Shown here: piece after piece, positions 44,073 to 53,000 of the stretch
How positions within the stretch are numbered: the first letter of the stretch is position 1
Layout: the number at the start of each line of letters is the position of its first letter
Assembly (NCBI GenBank): GCA_965263285.1
Contig: CBDHHD010000004.1
Coordinates: forward strand, 124,001 to 188,000
From: JASGCP01 sp965263285
GTDB taxonomy: Bacteria; Bacteroidota; Bacteroidia; Chitinophagales; Chitinophagaceae
Direction of reading: 5' to 3'
Length of the DNA: 64,000 bases
Made by a program: the position numbers and the translations under genes
Notes under the pieces: model-generated
What the model saw: the letters and a program-made list of their open reading frames with translations, nothing else
What the model was told of the DNA's origin: nothing
Database searches by the model: none

Positions 44073-47000
44073 ATGCCTAAAAATTTAGTTAGGTTTCATT
44101 TACAAAAAAAAGCAATAGTAATTGGGGAGACCAATTTATGTATTGAGTGTATTAAATATTTATTAAATGAACATTGGCTAATTATTGGGGTTGTTTCAAA
44201 AGATATAGTAGTGGTTAGTTGGTGTGATTTAAATAACATTCCCTTTTATTCTTTAGATACTATTCAACAAATAAAAGTTGAACCTTGTTATGTATTTAGT
44301 ATTATTAATCCTTATATACTTACGGATGCTTTATTGCATTATTTACAAAGCATTCAATCGTTTAATTATCATGATAGTTTATTGCCTAAATATGCAGGGT
44401 CGAATAGCACAACATGGGCAATATGGAATTGTGAGAAAGAACATGGGATTTCCTTCCATGAAATAACGAAAGAAATTGATGCGGGTGATTTGTACTATCA
44501 GCAAAAAATTATAATAGAGAAAGAGGAAACAGCTCTATCTTTAAATATAAAATGTACCGAACAGGCACTAAAAGGTTTTCTATATCTTATTAAAAATATA
44601 GAAAGTAATGCTTTAAAAAGAGTTAAACAAGATCTTGTTACTCGGACATATTATGGGCGTGAATATATTTCTGATAACTATGGATATGTATACTCAAATT
44701 TTGATAATGATAGTTTGAATAGATTATGGAGGGCTTTAAACTTTGGTGATGGTTATAGAAATCCAATAGCAAGTATTAAAGTATTTAGTCAAGGGCAAAG
44801 TTATATATTAACGAAAAAAAAGACAAGTGAGCCTATAGATATAAATGGTTATAAAAACATAGAGTTTAAAACAATTTATGGCAAAAAAATGAAGGGTGTT
44901 ACTTTGCCCCAAGAGGTAGATCATTATGTGTTAAGTAATGAGCAACTTAATATTATTAAAGAGATTAAACGAAAAGAATTAAGAAATTTTATCTATTTTA
45001 GAGATAAGTTGTCTTTTTATTCTTTAGAGACAGGATGCTTTAGAGCCTTAAATCGTTTAGAAAAAAAATGTTGTGAAACAACTTTGTTTATTACTCTGGA
45101 GGAGTTGTCCTTATTTCTTCTTATTATTTTAAAACATTTATGTTCAGATTCTATAGGGATTAAAGTGTATAAAGATATCAGTCAAGAGTATCCATCTAAT
45201 TCTTTATTACATTTAGTGGAGGTTGTAAGTATCATAGGTGCTACTGAAGATATTCTTTCTAAATCAATGCAAGTCTTATTAGATGAAGTAGAGAAAGAAT
45301 TAGAAGGGCTGGGCAGGATATGTATAAAAGATTTTTATTATAGATATCAATTGGATATGACAACCGAGCTAGCTATAGTGTCAGGGAAATATATAGTTGT
45401 AGATGAGCATCGTGTTTTGTTTAAGGTACAAGACAATAGATTGTCTATAGATTTTTTTGAAGAGGATAAAGACATGGTCGATGTTTTTGTAAATACGATT
45501 GGTTTGTTTCAACGATATAAGAAAGAGAATAAGTTTTTTTTATATACGCTTAGAAATATTCCTTTGATAAGTGATGAGGAATATCAAAAGTGGGTAGTGG
45601 ATTACAACAAAACAGAAAGAGCTTATCCCAAAGACAAAACCATACATCAACTGTTTGAAGAGCAAGTAGCAAGAACGCCGAATAATATAGCAGTGGTTTT
45701 TGAGAATAGGCAAATTACTTATCAGGAACTAAATAATAAGGCTAATCAGTTAGCAGATTATTTGCATCATCATTATAACACCCAAGCAGATGATATTATT
45801 TGTTTGTTGCTTGAACGAAGTGAATGGATGATTATTGCTATTATAGGAGTATTAAAGAGTGGGGCTGCATATTGTCCTATTTCTCCTGAATATCCTGAAG
45901 AGAGGGTATTATTTATTTTACAGGATACTCAACCTAAGTGTTTAATTACAAATTGTAAATTGAAAATTGAACATGTTCAGTTTTCAATTGTTAATGTAAC
46001 AGACGAACAATTTCTAAAAGAATTATATTCATTAGCTATTAATCATTTACCATTAACCATTCACTCTCATGCTTTAGCATATATTATCTATACTTCGGGA
46101 ACAACGGGACATCCTAAAGGAGTTATGGTAGAGCATAGAAATATAGTGAATTATCTTTTTTGGATGAAAGTAGATAATTATTTTTTAGGAGTAAATAATA
46201 TAGATGCATCTATAGAATATTTCTTTGACGCACTTGCACAAGTGCTTTTTACTCCTCTTGTGGAAGGAAAGAAAGTCGTTATTGCCTCGCAAGATAGAAA
46301 GCGAGATATAGTTATTTATGTAAATTATTTAATTGACAACAAAATTGAATTAATAAAAGTAACGCCGAGTTATTTAGAATGGTTAGTTGATGAGCTATTA
46401 AATGATGAATGGAAAGAGAGGATTTGTTTACGAAAAATAATTGTTGGTGGAGAAAGAACCAATCTTATATTAAGAAACAGATTGTCGTTATTACCTTATG
46501 AAATTATTCATCACTATGGGCCTACAGAAGCTACAATTGGTTGTTTGTCAATGCTGATAGATAAAAACAAATTGCCAGATTTATTTTCTTTGGGAAAGTT
46601 TACACATAATATAAATGGATATATATTAAATAATAATTTACAATTATTACCCATAGGATCTATGGGCGAATTATATATTGGAGGTGATGGTGTAGCGAGA
46701 GGATATTTGAATAGGCCAGAATTGACTGCAGAAAGATTTATTCAAAATCCTTTTCAAACAGAAGAAGAAAAACAACAAAACAGAAATGACCGATTGTATA
46801 AAACAGGAGATTTAGTGCGAATGCTACCCGATGGTAATATAGAATATATTGGTAGAAATGATTTTCAAGTGAAGATAAGGGGCTATAGAATTGAATTGGG
46901 AGAAATAGAGAATAGGATTCAAGGATTTCAGGATTATAGGATGATTGAGCAAGTGGTAGTATTGGTTAATGAGAAAGGAGATAATAAATATTTAGTGGGA

Positions 47001-50000
47001 TATTTTGTAGCTAATGAACAGGTAGATGTAGAAGAGTTGAGAAGTTATCTCTCTAAGCAATTACCTGACTATATGGTTCCTACAGGATTGGTGCAAATAG
47101 AGCAAATGCCTTTAACGGTGAATGGGAAATTGGATAGAAAAACATTATTAAGTTGTAAGTATACATTACGAGAAGAAGCAATACAATTACCTAAAAATAT
47201 TACGGAAGAGAGATTGCTAACAATATGTTCTGCGTTGTTAGAAATTGATAAATCTGAATTAAGTGTAACGGAATCGTTTTTTAGATTAGGTGGAAATAGC
47301 ATTTTGAATATTCGTTTGATGAATATGATTAACAAAGAATTTAACACTTCTTTTTCTGTTAGAATTATCTTTGAAAAAAATACTATTCGTCAATTGGCGG
47401 ATTACTTATTGTCAGACAATATTGAAATAATAGCTATAGAGAAACAAGTATTTAATAGTGAAGAGGAGCAAATATTATCTTACGCACAAAATAGATTATG
47501 GTTTATCTATCAGTATGGTAAAGTTAATAGCGCAGTGTATAATATCCCAATGGTGTTTGAACTTGATAAGTTAGTAGATAAAGAAAAGTTAAAAGAGGCA
47601 TTATTATTTGTATTACAGAAGCATGAGATTCTACGAACGATTATTGAAGAAAAGGGAAATGGGATTGCTTATCAGGTTGTTAAAGCGATACCAGAGAATA
47701 TAATACAAGAAGAAATGTATATTCATAAGGATGATGTGGAGAAAAAGATATTAAATATGATGGGTTATTTATTTCAATTAGACAAAGAATTACCTATACG
47801 GATAAAGTTTTTTATGCCTAAAAATAATCATGCTAAGATATTACTTTCTATTGTCATTCACCATATTGCTTTTGATGGTTGGTCGATAATAGTATTTCAA
47901 ACAGAAGTATATAATGCATATCAATTATTAATTAATGAACAACCACTAACACATACGACTACCATACAATATAAGGATTATGCTTTATGGCAAAGAAATT
48001 TTTTACAAGGAACAAGATGGGATAAAGAGCTCAATTATTGGAAGCAGCAATTAGAGGAATATAATAATAGTCATTTGCCTGCTGATTTTTCTCGCCCATT
48101 ACAAATTAACTATCAGGGAGATGGTGTGGTTTCGTTTTTGTCAAAAAGAGTTACACAAAAGTTAAAAGAAGTAGCGAAAGAGTTAGATGCAAGTTTGCAT
48201 AGTGTTTTATTATCTGGATATTATTTGTTTTTATCTGCATATAGTAATGATCAGGATATTGTAGTAGGTTCACCTTTTGCAAATAGACATTACACAGGTA
48301 CGGAAGAGATGATTGGTTTTTTTGTGAATAGCTTAGGCTTAAGGATACGAATAGATGTTAAGGATACTTTGAAGACATATATTGAAAAAGTAAAGGAAAT
48401 GGTTATACAAGGTCAAAGTAATCAAGATATTCCTTTTGAGAAATTGGTAGAGAAATTGCAAGTAGAACGAGATACGAGTCGCAATCCCATATTTCAGATT
48501 ATGTTTAGCTATCAAAATTTTCGTAATGATAATCATAAAAAGTTATTTAATTTATGTCCTCAATTTAATGAGTATGAACTATCAGCGAAATTTGATATAA
48601 CTACGATGGTATCGGAAAGAAATGATAAATTGCAAATTTATTTTAACTATGCTACAGCGCTCTATAAACGAGAAACAATAGAGCGATTTATTAAGACTTA
48701 TGAATTTATTCTAACGCAGATAGGGAAAGATAAATTAGATAATAGTTTAAATTCAATAAGATTTATAGATGATAGAGAGTATAACTATCTTGTGTATGAT
48801 TACAACAAAACAGAAAAAGAGTATCCTAAAGATAAAACCATACACCAGCTATTTGAAGAGCAAGTAGCAAGAACGCCGAATAATATAGCGGTGCTATTTG
48901 AGGATAAAAAATTAACTTATCAAGAGTTAAATAACAAAGCTAATCAGCTAGCACATTATTTGCATCACAATTATGATACTAAAGTAGACGATATTATTTG
49001 CTTATTATTGGAGCGAAGCGAATGGATGATTATTGCTATTTTAGGAGTGCTTAAGAGTGGAGCAGCTTATTGTCCTATCTCACCCGAATATCCTAATGAG
49101 AGAGTTTTATTTATTTTACAAGATACTCAGCCTAAGTGTTTAATTACAAATTGCAAATTGCAAATTGAAAATGTTCAGTTTCTAATTGTTAATTTAATGA
49201 ATGAAGAGTTTATAAAAATATTATATTCATTTACCATTAACCATTTACCATTAACCATTAGCTCTCATTCCTTAGCTTATATTATTTATACTTCAGGAAC
49301 AACAGGAAATCCTAAGGGGGTAATGGTAGATCATAGTAATGTAGTGTCTTTAGTAAAGGGAGTAGATTATGTTAAGCTTGACAGCCATTCTTTTGCTATA
49401 CAGTTATCAGACATTTGTTTTGATGCTTTTACTTTTGAGTTGTGGGGCATGTTATTGAATGGAGGTAAGATATATGTACCTAAAGATATAAAAAACATGC
49501 TGGAAGTACAGATATTTAAAAGTTATTGTGTAGAACATAATATTAATATACTATGGTTAACAAAAACATTATTTGAAGCTTTGTATTTACAAGACAATAC
49601 ACTTTTTAAACATCTAACTTATTTATTGGTGGGAGGAGAGGCTCTTAATCCTATATTGGTTCAACAATTGATGTGTGCGAATGGTCCGCAATTTTTTATA
49701 AATGGATATGGTCCTACCGAAAACACAACTTTTAGTTTGACTTATACATGTAATAAAAATAATAAAAATCAGAATATATCTATTGGCAAGCCATTAAATA
49801 ACAGAACTGCTTTTGTAGTTTCAAATGATAATACACTATTACCCATAGGATCTATAGGCGAATTGTATCTTGGTGGTGATGGTTTATCGAGAGGCTATTT
49901 AAATAGACCTGAATTAACTGCAGAACGCTTTATTAAAAATCCTTTTCAAACTGAAGAAGATAAAAAGAAAAATAGAAATAGTAGGCTGTATAAAACAGGA

Positions 50001-53000
50001 GACATAGTGCGAATGCTACCCGATGGCAATATTGAATATATAGGCAGGAATGATTTTCAAGTGAAGATAAGGGGCTATAGAATTGAATTAGGAGAGATAG
50101 AGACTAGGATTCAAGGATTTCAGGATTTTAGGATGATAGAAGAAGCTGTCGTGTTGGTTAATAAGAAAGCAGAAAATAAATACTTAGTGGGGTATTTTGT
50201 GGCTAAGGAGCAAGTGGATGTAGAAGAATTAAGAAGTTATTTGTCTAAGCAATTGCCCGAATATATGGTGCCTACAGGGCTGTTGCAAATAGAGCAGATG
50301 CCTTTAACGGTGAATGGCAAGTTGGATAGAAAGGCATTATTAGCCATAGAATATAACCTTGCTGATAGCAAAGAATACAAAGCCCCTACAAATGAATTAG
50401 AACAACAGCTACTATCTATTTGGGAGAAATTATTAGGCAATAACAGTATTGGTGTACAAGATGATTTTTTTAGGGTAGGTGGAGATAGCATTAAGTCTAT
50501 TCAGTTGAGTAGTAGGGTGAGAAGTGAATTAGGAAAAGAATTAAGTGTGAAGGATGTTTTTGAACATAGAACCATCGAAAGAATGGTATCGCATGTATTG
50601 AGTAACCATCAAATTAAAGTGTATCTATCTGAACAAGGCAAACTATCAGGCGAGTTGAACTTATTGCCGATACAACAATATTTTTTTGAATTAAAACTGA
50701 CTAATGAGCATCATTACAATCAATCTTTTTTAATAGAGTCCCCGGAATTAGAAATAGAAAAATTGAAGATGGCGATAGAAAAAATTGTTGAACAGCATGA
50801 TGCCTTTAGACTTTCCTATAGAAAAGATACAGACGGAAATATTATTCAATATTATGATAGTAAGAAAGAAGCCATACCATTAGATGTTCTTGATATTAGC
50901 GAATGGAATGTGCAAGAAGGAACTGTTGTATTTGAAGAGAAATTAAAAAAGCAATACACGAGTTGGCAAGATGGTTTTAACATCTACGAAGGGAAGACCT
51001 ATCAGATATCTTATATATGGGGATATAAAAATAAGATAGCGAGAATATTTATTGCTGCACACCATCTTATTATTGATGCGGTGAGTTGGCGTATTTTGTT
51101 GGAAGATATAGAAACAGTGTATGCAGGCAAGAAGCTATTAGCTAAACGAACGAGCTATCGCCAATGGGTAAATATAGGGAAAGATTATGTCGCACATTAT
51201 CCTAATGAATTAAGTTATTGGGAAGGTGTAGAGAAGAAAGTGCAAGAGAATATTGCAAAATTATCATCAAAGATTACTATACAAGAAGAGGATTATATTA
51301 CAACTATTGCAATAGATAGTAATATAACTAACTATCTATTGCTATCTGCTAATCAAGTATTTTATACAGAGATAAACGATTTGTTATTAACTGCCTTAGC
51401 AAGAGCCTTAGGAAAGCTATTTGATGAGCAGGAGGTATCTATTCTATTAGAAGGTCATGGGAGAGAGTCGTTACAAGACGATATAGATATTTCTAAGACA
51501 ATGGGCTGGTTTACGAGTATTGTGCCTATCCATCTACCTATATATGATAATGTGCAAGAGTCAATTATTGAAGTAAAGGAGGAGTTGCGAAGAATCCCCA
51601 ATAAAGGTATTGGCTATGGATTTATAAGAGGATATAAGCATTTGCCAAAGATTAGCTTTAACTATTTAGGAGTATTTAAGAAAGAAGAGCAACAAGATTG
51701 GTTTTTGACAAATGAGTCAAGTGGGATGTCGGTATCTAATAAAAATAAAAGCAATCTTTGGTTAGATATCAATGGGGGAGTGGGTGCAAATGGTGTTTTG
51801 GGATTTTCAATACGAGGAAGGCTGACTAAGGAATATATAGATAATCTTTCAATATATTTTAAGCAAGAAATGATTGTTATTACTAATTATATTCAGTCAG
51901 TCAATCGTTCTTATCTTACTCCAAGCGATACGCATTATATACTAAGCAAAGACTTGCTCAATAGATTGCAAATAGACAATGAGATACAAGCCATTTATGT
52001 AGCCAATAGTTTACAAGCAGGATTTATCTATCATTATTTGAGTAAGTCTGAAGGAGACGATGCGTATAAGGTTCAGTTATTATGGAAATATAAAAGCCAA
52101 GTGAATGAGGATTATTTTATTCAGTCATGGCAACAAGCATTGGATAGTTATCCTGGACTAAGAGTTCGGTTTAATTGGGAAGAAGAGATAGTGCAGATTA
52201 TAGATAAGAAGGTAACATTAGATTATCGATTTAGAGATATTCAGGATAAGAGAAATAAAGAAAAAGCGATAGAGGGTATTAGAATAGAAGATAGGAAAGA
52301 GGATTATGATTTAGCGAAGGGTAATTTATTAAGGGTTTATTTGATACAAGTAGATAAAGAAGAGTTTGTAGTTTTATATAGTAATCATCATGCAATAAGT
52401 GATGGATGGAGTAATCCTAATTTATTAAATTATATTCATGAAGTTTATAACAGTTTAATAAATCAAAATACACCAGTTGAACTATTAGAGGAGCAAGCCT
52501 ATTTGAGGGCACAAGAATATTTGCAAGTAAAAAGTAAAAATAATATACAGGATAAATGGTGGGTAGATTATCTATCCGGTGTAGAAAGAACGATAGAAGT
52601 AAGGGGATTGAGAAAGCAAGAGGCGAACGGTATTAATCTGTTAGACTACAAATTTATTCAAGAACCCATATCAAAAATTATCAAGATAAAGGATAAAGAA
52701 TATAGAGCTTTGTCAAGTTTTATTAAACAAGAGGGACTTACCTGGAGTAATTTAATCATGTGGTGTTGGAGCAAGGCATTAAGTGTATATGACAATAGAC
52801 ATGAGAATATTATTGGTATAACACTTTCAGGCAGAGGGTTGCCAATTAATGATATAGAGCAATCGGTAGGCTTGTATATCAACACACTACCCTTGGTAGT
52901 GCGACATGATTCTAATGAGAGCATATTAAATATATTAAAGAATATTCAGAAAGATACGGAGCAATTGAATCAGTTAACGCATACTCATTTAAGTGGTTTA

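Larger units (their letters stand above)
43638..44077. mobile_element. Probable eroded family-C element between the GS and NRPS1 genes
   Basis: The right end, 44052-44077, matches the family-C 26-bp terminal repeat at 24 of 26 positions. Similarity to the 7333 element extends about 100 bp inward, including TTTTGTATCTTTG. The left end, GGCATAAC at 43638-43645 followed by TAAATTT two bases out of register, is a weak match to the opposite terminus. The middle holds the heptamer element 43699-44004, just as the 7333 element holds a family-D core. Confidence 0.55.
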
